This document shows positions 42,463-50,836 of a stretch of DNA of 64,000 nt, in pieces; positions within the stretch are counted from its first letter, which is position 1, and every line of letters begins with the position of its first letter. The position numbers and the translations under genes are program-made. The notes under the pieces are model-generated. The model saw only the letters and a program-made list of their open reading frames with translations, made no database searches and was not told the origin of the DNA. Source of the stretch: UBA2982 sp040081395 (GTDB lineage: Bacteria; Gemmatimonadota; Gemmatimonadetes; Longimicrobiales; Gaopeijiaceae). The DNA lies in the NCBI GenBank assembly GCA_040081395.1, contig JBEBGN010000001.1, forward strand, positions 6,149 through 70,148, written 5' to 3'.

Positions 42463-42837
42463 ATGGCCGCGCCCGTCGTGCTGGTACTCGAAGACAACGC
42501 GGAGTTACGCCACGTGCTGAAGGAGGCGCTGGGCGCGGAGGGCTACGGAGTTCTGGCCGCCCGCGACCAGGCCGAGGCGCTCGAGATCATCCGAGGCAAC
42601 CGGGTCGACCTGCTGATCTCGGACATGTCCGAGTCCCGGGGGGACGGAGGTCTCGACGAGCTCCGTGCAGAGTTCCCCGCGCTGCCGGTCGTCGCCCTGT
42701 CGTCGGGCGCCGGACACCACCCTGGACTCTTCTTCGGGGCGTGGCAGGCCCCGAAGGGGTTCCGCACGCTTGCGAAGCCGTTCAGGCTCGGCGAGTTGCT
42801 CGCCGTGTCGCGCGAGGTGTTGGGCGCGGCCCGCTGA
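42463..42837 (+). CDS. Single-domain response regulator (receiver only)
   Basis: 124 residues, a lone REC domain: acidic pair in VLVLEDNAELR, phospho-acceptor Asp 54 in LLISDMSES, and Lys near 104 in LAKPF. There is no output domain, so it probably acts through a partner in a phosphorelay or binds a target protein. No dedicated kinase is adjacent; the NarL-type system lies 3 kb away. ATG at 42463 is 4 nt after the DUF411 stop. It converges on the porin gene. Confidence 0.85.
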   Translation: MAAPVVLVLEDNAELRHVLKEALGAEGYGVLAARDQAEALEIIRGNRVDLLISDMSESRGDGGLDELRAEFPALPVVALSSGAGHHPGLFFGAWQAPKGFRTLAKPFRLGELLAVSREVLGAAR

Positions 42838-42843
42838 ACCGCA

Positions 42844-44034
42844 TCAGAAGTAGGTAGCGAAACCCAACTGGAAACCCGCCTTCCTGTTCGTGGGGTTTCC
42901 GGCGAAGTCGCGGGTCCAGTGATAGCGGTAGTTTGCGCGGACCACGGTTCCGGGGGTGGGGCGCAGACTGATGCCCGGCACAATCGCCGTCACCTCGTCC
43001 CGGATCGATTCTCCCGTCGAGGCGAATGTGCCGACGTTGTAGTCGACATACTCGATACGGAGTGAAGCCGCTACACGTGCGTCCTGGTACCCGGCGAACC
43101 TGAGCTGCCAGACCGGCACCGTGACGTCGACGTGCCCACCCCACTGCGCGTCCCCGAAGAGTTCGACCAAGCCGTCGGGCACGTCCACGCTCGCGTAGGC
43201 CAGCTCGCCGCGCAGGGCCGCAGAGCCGACCGAGACACCGAAGTCGAGGGCGGTGATGCCGAGCCATCTGCGCTCGTCGACGTCCTCGCCCTCCACGCGG
43301 AAAGAGTTGTAGTACCCGCCGTAATAGGAGACGCCCACCTCGCCCCGCGCGAGTGAGCGCACCGCTACCCGTCCGGACAGCGCCGGCGAGCCATTGTTGT
43401 CCTCAGCGAACATCTCCTCGCTCTTACCCGAGGCGATATCCGTGCGGCCCAGCGCGTTCCCCACGACGCCGTCTGTCAGCCCGTTGGTGAGGTAGGCGTC
43501 GTAGGTGAAGGTCAGCTGGCCGGCTCGCAGGCGTCCGTAGACACCACCGCCCACTTCGGACAGGGTCGACGGAATCACATCGGTGGCGACGAGCGGGCGC
43601 TCCACGAACTCCCACCGGGGGCTGTCGTGGTTCTGGTTCAGGTAGCCGAGCGGGGGCAGAATGATCCCCGCGCGAACCGCGAGCTCCGGGCGAATCTGGA
43701 GATCGACTAGCGCGGTCTCGAGGGCGATCTCCTCGGTGCCGTGCTCGAACTCGAGCTCGGAGAGGAAGCGAACGCGCGGCGAGATCTGAGAGAAGAGGAA
43801 GACGTTGAAGCGGCGCAGTTCCATGGAGAACCCCTCCGACACGCCGTCCTCCACGAACCAGTTGGTGTTTCCCTCCACGTATCCGCCGATCGACGCCATC
43901 GACACCGCGCCGATGAAGGGGCGCGCGTAGATCCCGTCCTGGGCGGAGGCCGAGTCAGTCGACTGACCCGCGAGCGTGGTCGGTGCGGCGACCGCGACCA
44001 CGATCCACAAGCACGCGAGGGATCCGCGACTCAT
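42844..44034 (-). CDS. Outer-membrane porin-like protein
   Basis: 396 residues with a signal peptide (IVVAVAAPTTLAGQ). Strand-rich, with RVRFLSELEFEHG, VRAGIILPPLGYLNQNHDSPRW and a C-terminal FQLGFATYF ending in Phe, as in phosphate-selective/OprP-like porins. It is the last gene of an operon with a Rieske lipoprotein and a di-heme oxidoreductase, whose promoter carries DtxR/MntR-like sites. A role in metal or electron-donor access across the outer membrane fits, but the solute is unknown. Confidence 0.7.
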   Translation of the reverse strand: MSRGSLACLWIVVAVAAPTTLAGQSTDSASAQDGIYARPFIGAVSMASIGGYVEGNTNWFVEDGVSEGFSMELRRFNVFLFSQISPRVRFLSELEFEHGTEEIALETALVDLQIRPELAVRAGIILPPLGYLNQNHDSPRWEFVERPLVATDVIPSTLSEVGGGVYGRLRAGQLTFTYDAYLTNGLTDGVVGNALGRTDIASGKSEEMFAEDNNGSPALSGRVAVRSLARGEVGVSYYGGYYNSFRVEGEDVDERRWLGITALDFGVSVGSAALRGELAYASVDVPDGLVELFGDAQWGGHVDVTVPVWQLRFAGYQDARVAASLRIEYVDYNVGTFASTGESIRDEVTAIVPGISLRPTPGTVVRANYRYHWTRDFAGNPTNRKAGFQLGFATYF

Positions 44035-44450
44035 GGCGCCCCCCTTCCCTGGAGCCACACCACGACGTCGCCGCTCTCCTCGGTCACCGCGTAGCGCACG
44101 AGAGCCCGCTCGGCGGGCCCTTGGAGCACGGCGCCATCGAAGGAGAACTCGCTTCCGTGACAGGGACAGATCAGGCGATCGGACGCGGGCTCCGGCTGAC
44201 ACCCCTGGTGCGTGCACGACGCGAGCACGGCCACCAGCTCGCCCGAGGTCAGTCGGCGCACATAGATGGGTCGTGCCATATCCGCTGTCTGCATGAGGAC
44301 ACCGTCCGCCCCGACGTCCCCCACCGAGATCGACAGACGTCCCGGCGCCGAGCGCGGCACCACGTACGCTGCGCCCGCGCACCCCCCGAAGGCGAGCGCC
44401 GACGCGCCCAGCGCGACGAAGTCCCTGCGTGGCATCGGCCGGCCGGTCAC
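44031..44450 (-). CDS. Exported Rieske [2Fe-2S] protein
   Basis: 139 residues. RRDFVALGASALAFGGCAG is a Tat-like signal that also contains a lipobox (AFGGC). The cluster ligands are in ASCTHQGCQPE and ICPCHGSEFSFDG, typical of Rieske proteins. It would carry electrons between the di-heme protein and another partner at the membrane surface. GTG at 44450 overlaps the preceding stop (GTGA); an ATG at 44435 is the alternative. The stop overlaps the porin start (ATGA). Confidence 0.88.
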   Translation of the reverse strand: MTGRPMPRRDFVALGASALAFGGCAGAAYVVPRSAPGRLSISVGDVGADGVLMQTADMARPIYVRRLTSGELVAVLASCTHQGCQPEPASDRLICPCHGSEFSFDGAVLQGPAERALVRYAVTEESGDVVVWLQGRGAP

Positions 44451-45697
44451 AACGAGCCGACGAACCGGAGGAGGCGCTGACGGTCGGCGGCCGAGAGGGC
44501 CAGGAACCCGTCGCGGGCCGCGGTTGCCTCTCCGCCATGAAGCGTGATCGCCTCCTCCAGCGTCTCGGCCCTGCCGTCGTGCAGGAGGAATACGCGCCCA
44601 CCCTGGAAGTTCTGTTGGATCCCGAGACCCCAGAGCGGTGGGGTCCGCCACTCCGAGGTCGACGCGATGCCCTCCGTATATCCGTCGTCGAGCGCGGGAC
44701 CCATGTCGTGCAGGAGCAGATCCGTATACGGGTGAAAATCGACCTGGTTCAGCACCGCGATCTCCGAGCGACCGGTAGTCAGGGTCGGCAGATGACAATC
44801 CGCGCACCCGATCCCGGAGAAGAGCTGTTCACCCGCAAGCACTTCGGGATCGCTCGCGTCGCGACGAGTCGGGGCGCGCAAGGTCTTCAGGTAGAACACG
44901 ACGTCGGCCACCGTGGCGCTCGAGACCTCGGGGTCCGCCACGCGGTCGGATGCTCTCGACCCCGCCGCCGGGTTGAAGAGGTCTTCCGGCATGAGGTCGC
45001 TCGTGATCCCGATGTCCTGCTGATAAGCTCCCACGGTCTGGTGCAGCAGGTTGACGGTGAGCCCCTTCTTGCCGAAACGGCCGATATACATGCCGTTCAC
45101 GAGCGTGCCGCGTGCGCTCGGGTCGGGGGAGCCCCGCGCCTCCAGAGCCAGAGCGGCCTCGATGACCTCGCTGGGTGGGTGAAGCTGGAGTCGGCCGCTG
45201 ATGCCGTCCCCGTCTGCGTCGTTCGGGTCTGCCAGCGCGATGAGCGTGGCGTCGTCCACGGCGTCCAGGTAGCCGAGGCCGCTCACTGCCGGAGCCGTGA
45301 ACGTCGAAACCCCCGTAGCGGCGGCCGGGATCTGCTCCGGAGGATACCCGGGGATGGCGCGGTGTTGAAGCTGCGGGCCGCCGAGGGCCGTCAGCGGATC
45401 GAAGCCCGAAGGACCCGGCGTGCCGAAGCGACGCAGGTCGAACGCCGGATGACCCTTGCCGTCTCCAACGTGGCACTGCTCGCAGGCGGCGGCGACGAAG
45501 ATGGGTCCGAGGCCATCCGTCACAGCGAAGCGACGGGCAAACTCCTCGTCACCCACCACGTGCTGGTGCACCTGCGAGGGCGTCATCCCCTCGATGGGCC
45601 CGCCCAGCAACTGGTCCTCGGCCGGGCCGTCCGGCGTGAGGATGCCGCAACCGACGAGCGCGGTGGCGAGAAGCACGGGGAGGGACCGCCCTGGCAC
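44447..45697 (-). CDS. Di-heme cytochrome c oxidoreductase (DUF1111-like lipoprotein)
   Basis: 416 residues. Lipobox ATALVGCG. Two heme-binding motifs are visible, ACEQCHVGDGKG and GCADCHLPTL, with TSEWRTPPLWGLGIQQNF and FLLHDGRAETLEEAITLHGGEA, the pattern of the di-heme oxidoreductase/DUF1111 group related to MauG/CcpA peroxidases. It probably moves electrons in the periplasm together with the Rieske protein. In other bacteria such genes can accompany iron-uptake loci. GTG start at 45697, with two metal-box palindromes just upstream. Confidence 0.88.
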   Translation of the reverse strand: MPGRSLPVLLATALVGCGILTPDGPAEDQLLGGPIEGMTPSQVHQHVVGDEEFARRFAVTDGLGPIFVAAACEQCHVGDGKGHPAFDLRRFGTPGPSGFDPLTALGGPQLQHRAIPGYPPEQIPAAATGVSTFTAPAVSGLGYLDAVDDATLIALADPNDADGDGISGRLQLHPPSEVIEAALALEARGSPDPSARGTLVNGMYIGRFGKKGLTVNLLHQTVGAYQQDIGITSDLMPEDLFNPAAGSRASDRVADPEVSSATVADVVFYLKTLRAPTRRDASDPEVLAGEQLFSGIGCADCHLPTLTTGRSEIAVLNQVDFHPYTDLLLHDMGPALDDGYTEGIASTSEWRTPPLWGLGIQQNFQGGRVFLLHDGRAETLEEAITLHGGEATAARDGFLALSAADRQRLLRFVGSL

Positions 45698-45704
45698 GGA
45701 AATG

Positions 45705-45743
45705 TTTAGCCTCGGCTAAAATTTAGATTTAGCCGAAGCTAAA
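45705..45743. promoter_or_regulatory. Tandem DtxR/MntR-like palindromic operators upstream of the di-heme operon
   Basis: Site 1, TTTAGCCTCGGCTAAA (45705-45720), is a perfect 7-bp inverted repeat around TC. Site 2, TTTAGCCGAAGCTAAA (45728-45743), has 6-bp arms. Their centres are 23 bp apart, about two helical turns, with AT-rich promoter-like DNA between. The half-site TTTAGCC resembles DtxR/IdeR/MntR-family boxes. They lie 8-46 nt upstream of the GTG at 45697. Confidence 0.75.
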
Positions 45744-45771
45744 GACGCCATCACCAGCCGTCAACTCCGGG

Positions 45772-46425
45772 TCACACTTCCTTGAGCAAGCCGACGCGGA
45801 GGGCGAAGCGCACCAGGTCGCTGCGGTGGGAGAGGCCCAGCTTCTCCATGATCCGAGACCGATACGTATCGACCGTCTTGGGGCTGATGAAGAGTTTCTT
45901 GCCGATCTCGCGGGAGCTGAACCCCTCGGCGGTGAGCGCCAGCACTTCCTGCTCGCGGGTGCTCAGGTCCTTCAGCCCGGCCTCGCCTTCCGTGTCCGCG
46001 GCCTTGTACTGCTTGAGCAGCAACGTCGTGGCCTTGGGCGGGAGGAACACCTGTCCGCGCGCGACCACCTTGATCGCCTCCAGGAGGTCCACGTCGGCAC
46101 TCGTCTTCGTCAGGTATCCACTCGCGCCCGCCTCCACCACCGGTACGAGGTACTCCTCCTCCGCATGCACCGTGAGCACGAGCACGCTCGTATCCAACTC
46201 GAGCGCGGCGATGCGCCGCGTGGCTTCCAGGCCGTTCGAACCGGGCATCGACAGGTCCATGACGACTACGTCCGGCTTCAGCTGGCGCACGAGGTCGACC
46301 GCCTCGTCGCCGGAGGACGCCTCGCCCACGACGTTCACCCGCCCCTCATGCTCCAGAAGGGCCTTGATGCCGGCGCGGAACATGGCGTGATCGTCCACCA
46401 GCAACACCGTGGTCGGCTTGGTCAT
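45772..46425 (-). CDS. NarL/LuxR-family response regulator
   Basis: 217 residues. REC domain with DDHAMFR and phospho-acceptor Asp 57 in VVVMDLSMPGSNGLEA; a LuxR-type helix-turn-helix at about 150-210 (LSTREQEVLALTAEGFSSREIGKKL and ISPKTVDTYRSRIMEKL). It is the output partner of the PAS histidine kinase whose gene overlaps by ATGA upstream. Targets unknown; the universal stress gene that is divergent from the kinase is a candidate. Confidence 0.92.
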   Translation of the reverse strand: MTKPTTVLLVDDHAMFRAGIKALLEHEGRVNVVGEASSGDEAVDLVRQLKPDVVVMDLSMPGSNGLEATRRIAALELDTSVLVLTVHAEEEYLVPVVEAGASGYLTKTSADVDLLEAIKVVARGQVFLPPKATTLLLKQYKAADTEGEAGLKDLSTREQEVLALTAEGFSSREIGKKLFISPKTVDTYRSRIMEKLGLSHRSDLVRFALRVGLLKEV

Positions 46426-47459
46426 GCCTCTCTCCCCAATTCTTGGACCGGAACCGCGACCCGAACCGTCGTCCCCCGTCCCGGCTCGCTCTCGACGGTC
46501 AACCTACCCCCGATCATGGTCGCTCGCTCGCGCATTCCCAGGAGCCCGAGTCCACCACCGCCCTCCACCGCCCGCGACGAGAGGAAGCCGCGGCCGTCAT
46601 CGACCACCTCTGCGACGACCATGGCACCCTCCCGAACGAGGCGCACGCGCACCCTCTCCGCTCCCGCGTGGCGGCGTGCGTTGGACAGGGCCTCTTGAAC
46701 GATTCGGTACATCGCCAACTTCGCCGTGACGCTCAGGTCTTGGTCGACCTGCCCAAGCTCGGTCTCCACGACGAAGGAGGTCCCCTCTCGCAGGCTGCGC
46801 ACGTGCGCGGTGATCGCCAAGGCGAGCCCGAGTTCCTCGATCTCCGGCGGCCGTAGACCCCTCGCCATCCGCTTCACCCCATCAGCGGCGTCGACGATCT
46901 CCTCCCGAATCTGCTCGAGTAGCTCCGCTCGCGCGTCCGCGCTCGGCTCCAGCGCGAGTCGACGCGTGCGGAGGATCAGGGTGGCGAGACGTTGAGCGGT
47001 GTCGTCGTGAAGCTCACGCGCGATGCGTTGGCGCTCTTCCTCGGTAGCCCTGAGCGCGCCCTCGGAGAAATCCTGCAGGCGTCGATACTCGCTCACGTCC
47101 CGGAGGGTGCAGATCACGTAGAGGTCCCGCGCCTCCGCCTTCCACGGGCTCAGGCTGATCTCGACCGGGAAGGTCGTTCCGTCCTTCCGCTGCGCACGAA
47201 GATCCAGTCCCACCCCCATGGGGCGATTGTGCGGGTCGGCGACGAATCGGGCGCGATGCGACTCATGGGTCGGTCTCACGGCATCCGGAACCAGCACGTC
47301 GACCCGCTTTCCCATGAGCTCTGCCTCGGTCCAACCGAAGAGCTCCTCCATGCGCGGATTCGCGGCCCGAATGGCCCCGTTTCGATCCACCACGAGGCAG
47401 CCGTCGGGCGAGGCCTCGAAAATGGCTCGATACTCGTCCCCCGAGAGCGCCGTCCCCAT
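46422..47459 (-). CDS. PAS-domain sensor histidine kinase (NarX/UhpB type)
   Basis: 345 residues. A PAS domain at about 5-125 (YRAIFEASPDGCLVVDRNG, TFPVEISLSPWKAEARDLYV) is followed by a HisKA_3 phospho-acceptor helix (QRIARELHDDTAQRLATL, His 151) and an HATPase domain (VQEALSNARRHAGAERV, VVDDGRGF, GLGLLGMRERA). No membrane segment, so it senses a cytoplasmic signal such as redox state, oxygen or a small molecule. ATG at 47459 is chosen; 47513 is also possible. Confidence 0.9.
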   Translation of the reverse strand: MGTALSGDEYRAIFEASPDGCLVVDRNGAIRAANPRMEELFGWTEAELMGKRVDVLVPDAVRPTHESHRARFVADPHNRPMGVGLDLRAQRKDGTTFPVEISLSPWKAEARDLYVICTLRDVSEYRRLQDFSEGALRATEEERQRIARELHDDTAQRLATLILRTRRLALEPSADARAELLEQIREEIVDAADGVKRMARGLRPPEIEELGLALAITAHVRSLREGTSFVVETELGQVDQDLSVTAKLAMYRIVQEALSNARRHAGAERVRVRLVREGAMVVAEVVDDGRGFLSSRAVEGGGGLGLLGMRERATMIGGRLTVESEPGRGTTVRVAVPVQELGREA

Positions 47460-47583
47460 GATGTATGAATCTCCCGACTCAGGGCACGCGATGTGCCCGA
47501 CATCCTCCGCCATCCTAATGGCCGAGAATCTAGACGGACGGGGAAGCCCGGCCATGGGGTGGACAGCCACCGAAGGAGGGTTC

Positions 47584-48498
47584 GTGTACAAGCAGATCTT
47601 GGTGTCTCTCGACGGCTCGACGTTCGCCGAGGCGGCGTTGCCGCTGGCCTTGTCACTGTCGCAGAAGACGGGGGCGAGGATCCACCTCGTGTCGGTCGTG
47701 GAGCCCATTCCCGCGCTCGCGTACGAGGAATGGGAGGCCGCTGCCCGCGACTGGAGCGAGGACTATCTCGCCAGTGTGGCCGAACGCATCGACTCGGAAG
47801 CCGGTGGCGTTGTTTCGACCGCGCTCAGGTCCGGTCACGTGGTCGAAACGCTACTCGAAGAGGCCGCATCCAAGTACGCGGACCTGATGATCATGGCGAC
47901 CCATGGTCGCGGTGCGCTCTCGCGCGCATGGCTGGGATCGGTGGCCGATGCCGTCATGCGCCAGGCCACGATCCCCGTGTTGTTCGTGCGCCCGGAAGCG
48001 GACCATCCCCCGGTCGTCACGACTCCGAAGGGCTTGGAGACCATTCTCGTGCCGCTCGACGGATCCGAACTCTCGGAGCACGCGCTCGAGTACGCGACCG
48101 AGCTCGGAGAGCTCTTCGGTTCTGCGTACCATCTGACCCGGGTGGTCCCGTACCCCTTGGATATCGCGTCACCGTACCTCCCCTACACGGTGCAGATGAA
48201 TCAGAACATCCTCGCCGACGCGAAGGAGAGCGCGGCGCTGTACCTGGAGGAGCGTGCAGACCGCATGCGACGTCGGGGGCTGCGGGTCACTACCTCCGTC
48301 GCGGTCGACGCGCAGGCGGGGCACGGCATCCTCTCCGAGGCGGAAGCGGTCGGATGCGACCTGATCGCCATGGCGACCCACGGGCGGAGTGGGGTCGGGC
48401 GCTTGGTGCTCGGGAGCGCCGCGGACAAGGTGCTCAGGGGCACCGAGGTTCCTCTACTGCTCCACCGGCCGGCCAAGGTCCCCGCGGTGAAGGCGTGA
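47584..48498 (+). CDS. Tandem universal stress protein
   Basis: 304 residues with two UspA domains. Each begins with ILVSLDGSTFAEAAL or ILVPLDGSELSEHAL and ends with an ATP-binding motif (ATHGRGALSRAWLGSVADAV, ATHGRSGVGRLVLGSAADKV). Tandem USPs of this type are often controlled by two-component systems of the NarL class, as in DosR regulons; the kinase-regulator pair is immediately divergent here. GTG at 47584 has AAGGAGG upstream; an ATG at 47554 is an alternative. Confidence 0.9.
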   Translation: MYKQILVSLDGSTFAEAALPLALSLSQKTGARIHLVSVVEPIPALAYEEWEAAARDWSEDYLASVAERIDSEAGGVVSTALRSGHVVETLLEEAASKYADLMIMATHGRGALSRAWLGSVADAVMRQATIPVLFVRPEADHPPVVTTPKGLETILVPLDGSELSEHALEYATELGELFGSAYHLTRVVPYPLDIASPYLPYTVQMNQNILADAKESAALYLEERADRMRRRGLRVTTSVAVDAQAGHGILSEAEAVGCDLIAMATHGRSGVGRLVLGSAADKVLRGTEVPLLLHRPAKVPAVKA

Positions 48499-48503
48499 CC
48501 GCG

Positions 48504-49766
48504 ATGAAGGAAGTCGTCATCATCGGCGGTGGCCCCGGTGGGCTCACCCTGGGCTGCTACCTGGCGCGCGCGGGGACTCCCTGCGTGATCCTGGAGCGGG
48601 CCCACCACCCCCGGCCGCACGTCGGTGAGTCGTTGATGCCGTCCGCGGTGCGCATCTTCCGCGAGATCGGGTTCCACCCGGTCATGGAGGCTGCGGAGTT
48701 TCCCCACTCCGATGGCGTGGTGTACCACCCGCCCAACGGCGACGCGATCGAGATCGCATACTCGGAGTTTCCGCAGGAGGGCGTCGAGCAGTCGTACACC
48801 TATCACGTCGACCGATCCAAGTTCGACCTCCTGCTCATGAAGCACGCTGAGAGCCTGGGTTGCCGCATCGTCCAGGGCGCGAGTGTGAAGGAAGTGGCCT
48901 TCGACGAGGGACGCGCGGTCGGCGTCCACGCGGCGGTGGCCGACCAGGAGATCTTCATTCCGGGGCGGATCGTCGTGGATGCGGGAGGGAGGTCGGCCAA
49001 GATCGGCCACCAACTCCACCTGCTGCGCAACCACCCAGACCTGGATCAGTTCGCCTTGCACGCGTGGTTCCTAGGCGTCGACCGGGGTCGCAGCGCGACC
49101 GCGCTCTACACGCACGTCGACTTCCTGCCCGAGCTGCGCGGATGGGCTTGGCGGGCTCCCATCAATGACGAGATCACCTCCATTGGGGTGGTGGCCGCGA
49201 AGGCCACTTACCACTCGTCAGGCCGCAGTGTCGAGGACTTCTTCGCGGAGGGCTTGGGCATGAACCGCGCCCTCGCCAAGGCAACCCGAAACGCGATCCG
49301 CATCAACGACCTCAAAGGGGAAGCCAACTACAGCTACGCCCTCGAGAGGGTGTGCGGTGACGGGTGGCTGGCGATCGGGGACGCCGCTCGCTTCATCGAC
49401 CCCATTTTTTCCTCGGGCGTGGGCGTGGCCATGCACGGCGCGCGGGCGGCAGCCGAGCGCATTCAGGTCGCGCTCGCCAAGGGCGACGTGAGCCGGGAGG
49501 TCTTCCTTCCCTACGAGGCCCACCTCGCGGCCAGCGCGGCGATCTGGGATGAGTTCATCGGGCTCTTCTATCGACTGCTGCCCGCGTTCACGCGCGTCAT
49601 CGAGTCCCCCGCGCACCGCCTCAACGTGTTGAGGCTCATCCAGGGTGAGGTGTTGCCGGATGCGCATGCCCACCTCTTGAAGGAGATGCGCGAGATCGTG
49701 CTCGCGGTCGAACAATCGGAGGAGCGGGATCCGCGGCGACGGTCGGTGACATCGCCGCGGATTTAG
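48504..49766 (+). CDS. FAD-dependent halogenase/reductase-like flavoprotein
   Basis: 420 residues. FAD motif VVIIGGGPGGLTLGCYLARAG; HPRPHVGESLMPSAVRIFREIG (halogenase-type active region); GRIVVDAGGRSAKIGHQL; and GDGWLAIGDAARFIDPIFSSGVGVAMHGA. GWAWRAPINDEITSIGVV resembles the WxWxIP motif that keeps flavin halogenases from acting as monooxygenases, but with Ala for Ile. Product unknown; tryptophan-type halogenation, or a lipid or geranylgeranyl reductase role, are options. ATG at 48504 is chosen; a GTG at 48495 overlaps the USP stop. Its stop codon overlaps that of convergent TerC. Confidence 0.8.
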   Translation: MKEVVIIGGGPGGLTLGCYLARAGTPCVILERAHHPRPHVGESLMPSAVRIFREIGFHPVMEAAEFPHSDGVVYHPPNGDAIEIAYSEFPQEGVEQSYTYHVDRSKFDLLLMKHAESLGCRIVQGASVKEVAFDEGRAVGVHAAVADQEIFIPGRIVVDAGGRSAKIGHQLHLLRNHPDLDQFALHAWFLGVDRGRSATALYTHVDFLPELRGWAWRAPINDEITSIGVVAAKATYHSSGRSVEDFFAEGLGMNRALAKATRNAIRINDLKGEANYSYALERVCGDGWLAIGDAARFIDPIFSSGVGVAMHGARAAAERIQVALAKGDVSREVFLPYEAHLAASAAIWDEFIGLFYRLLPAFTRVIESPAHRLNVLRLIQGEVLPDAHAHLLKEMREIVLAVEQSEERDPRRRSVTSPRI

Positions 49767-49775
49767 TTCCGCGGC
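49754..49775. terminator. Symmetrical hairpin spanning two overlapping stop codons
   Basis: GCCGCGGA (49754-49761) and TCCGCGGC (49768-49775) pair around TTTAGT. The loop contains the plus-strand TAG (49764-49766) and minus-strand TAA (49763-49765) stops of the convergent genes. No T tract follows, so termination efficiency is uncertain. Confidence 0.45.
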
Positions 49776-50707
49776 GTTGCCTCGCGGGGCGCGATCGGGT
49801 GATCGCGTGCGAGCAGGAGTGAGAGCACCACCGACGCGCCGATCAGGAGACTGATGACCGCCAGCGAGACCCCCACGGGGATCTTGTAGACGTCGATCAG
49901 CATCATCTTCGTCCCGACGAAAACGAGCACAGCCGCCAGGCCGTACTTCAAGTAGACGAACCGATGGACGATACCGGCGAGCAGGAAGTACATCGAACGC
50001 AAACCCAGGATGGCGAACACGTTGCACGTATAGACCAGGAACGGCTCCTGAGTCACGGCGAAGATCGCCGGGATCGAATCGATGGCGAACACGAGGTCCG
50101 TGAACTCGACCAAGAGCAGAACGAGTAGGAGGGGCGTAGCGACTCGGCGCCCGTTCTCGCGGGTCCAGAAGCGGTCACCGTCGTACCGCGGAGTCAGGGG
50201 AAGGAAACGCTTCGCGAGCCCGACCAGTACGTTCTTCGTCGGGTCGTAGACGTCGACACGGCGCGCCATCTTGACTCCGGTCAAGAGGAGGATGGCGCCA
50301 AACACGTAGATCACCCAGTGGAACTGCTGGAGCACGTAGGCGCCCGCCGCGATGAAGACGCCGCGCATGACGAGTGCACCCAGCACTCCCCAGAATAGCA
50401 CACGATGCTGGTAGATCGCTGGTACGCTGAAGTAGCTGAAGATCATGACGAACACGAAAATGTTGTCGATCGACAGCGACTTCTCGATCAGATAGCCGGT
50501 CAGGAACTCGAGCGCTGCGTCTCGCCCCCAGAGCCAGAGCACTCCCGCGTTGAACACCATGGCGAGCGTGACCCAGGCGACGCTCCACGCAGCCGCCTCG
50601 CGCATCGAGACCTCATGCGCCTTGCGATGGAAGACGCCCAGGTCGAGCGCGAGCATGACCAAGACGAAGGCGATGAATCCCAGCCAGAAGCCGATCGTCA
50701 CGTCCAC
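49763..50707 (-). CDS. TerC-family integral membrane protein
   Basis: 314 residues, seven to nine membrane spans. MLALDLGVFHRKAHEV, TGYLIEKSLSIDNIFVFVMIF, LLVEFTDLVFAIDSIPAIFAV and FAILGLRSMYFLL are TerC/Alx signatures with membrane Asp and Glu residues that probably bind metal; family members export Mn2+ or handle it during secretion. GTG start at 50707 (a second GTG lies two codons on). It is divergent from the NhaR-like gene. I looked for and did not see a yybP-ykoY Mn riboswitch in its 130-nt leader region. Confidence 0.9.
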   Translation of the reverse strand: MDVTIGFWLGFIAFVLVMLALDLGVFHRKAHEVSMREAAAWSVAWVTLAMVFNAGVLWLWGRDAALEFLTGYLIEKSLSIDNIFVFVMIFSYFSVPAIYQHRVLFWGVLGALVMRGVFIAAGAYVLQQFHWVIYVFGAILLLTGVKMARRVDVYDPTKNVLVGLAKRFLPLTPRYDGDRFWTRENGRRVATPLLLVLLLVEFTDLVFAIDSIPAIFAVTQEPFLVYTCNVFAILGLRSMYFLLAGIVHRFVYLKYGLAAVLVFVGTKMMLIDVYKIPVGVSLAVISLLIGASVVLSLLLARDHPIAPREATPRN

Positions 50708-50764
50708 GAGTTGAATCCGGTCGTCGAGGTAGCGCGGCCACGTTCGTGTGGATGACCGCCGCAG

Positions 50765-50793
50765 TTGACGCTACCGTCGGGCCGGGATATAAA
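50765..50793 (+). promoter_or_regulatory. Sigma70-type promoter of the NhaR-like gene
   Basis: TTGACG (50765-50770), 17-nt spacer, TATAAA (50788-50793): both hexamers 5/6. The start of transcription is predicted near 50800, 37 nt before the ATG. Confidence 0.7.
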
Positions 50794-50819
50794 CAAATAG
50801 AAATGTATGTCGGGTTATC

Positions 50820-50834
50820 ATCCATAAATTGGAT
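50820..50834. promoter_or_regulatory. LysR-type inverted repeat in the NhaR leader
   Basis: ATCCA-TAAAT-TGGAT is a perfect inverted repeat containing the T-N11-A core of LysR boxes. It lies downstream of the predicted start of transcription and 2 nt before the ATG, a position suited to autorepression. Confidence 0.5.
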
Positions 50835-50836
50835 AT

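Noticed and set aside
50708..50836. Mn-sensing yybP-ykoY riboswitch upstream of terC
   Set aside because: No characteristic conserved loops could be found in the leader on the minus strand.
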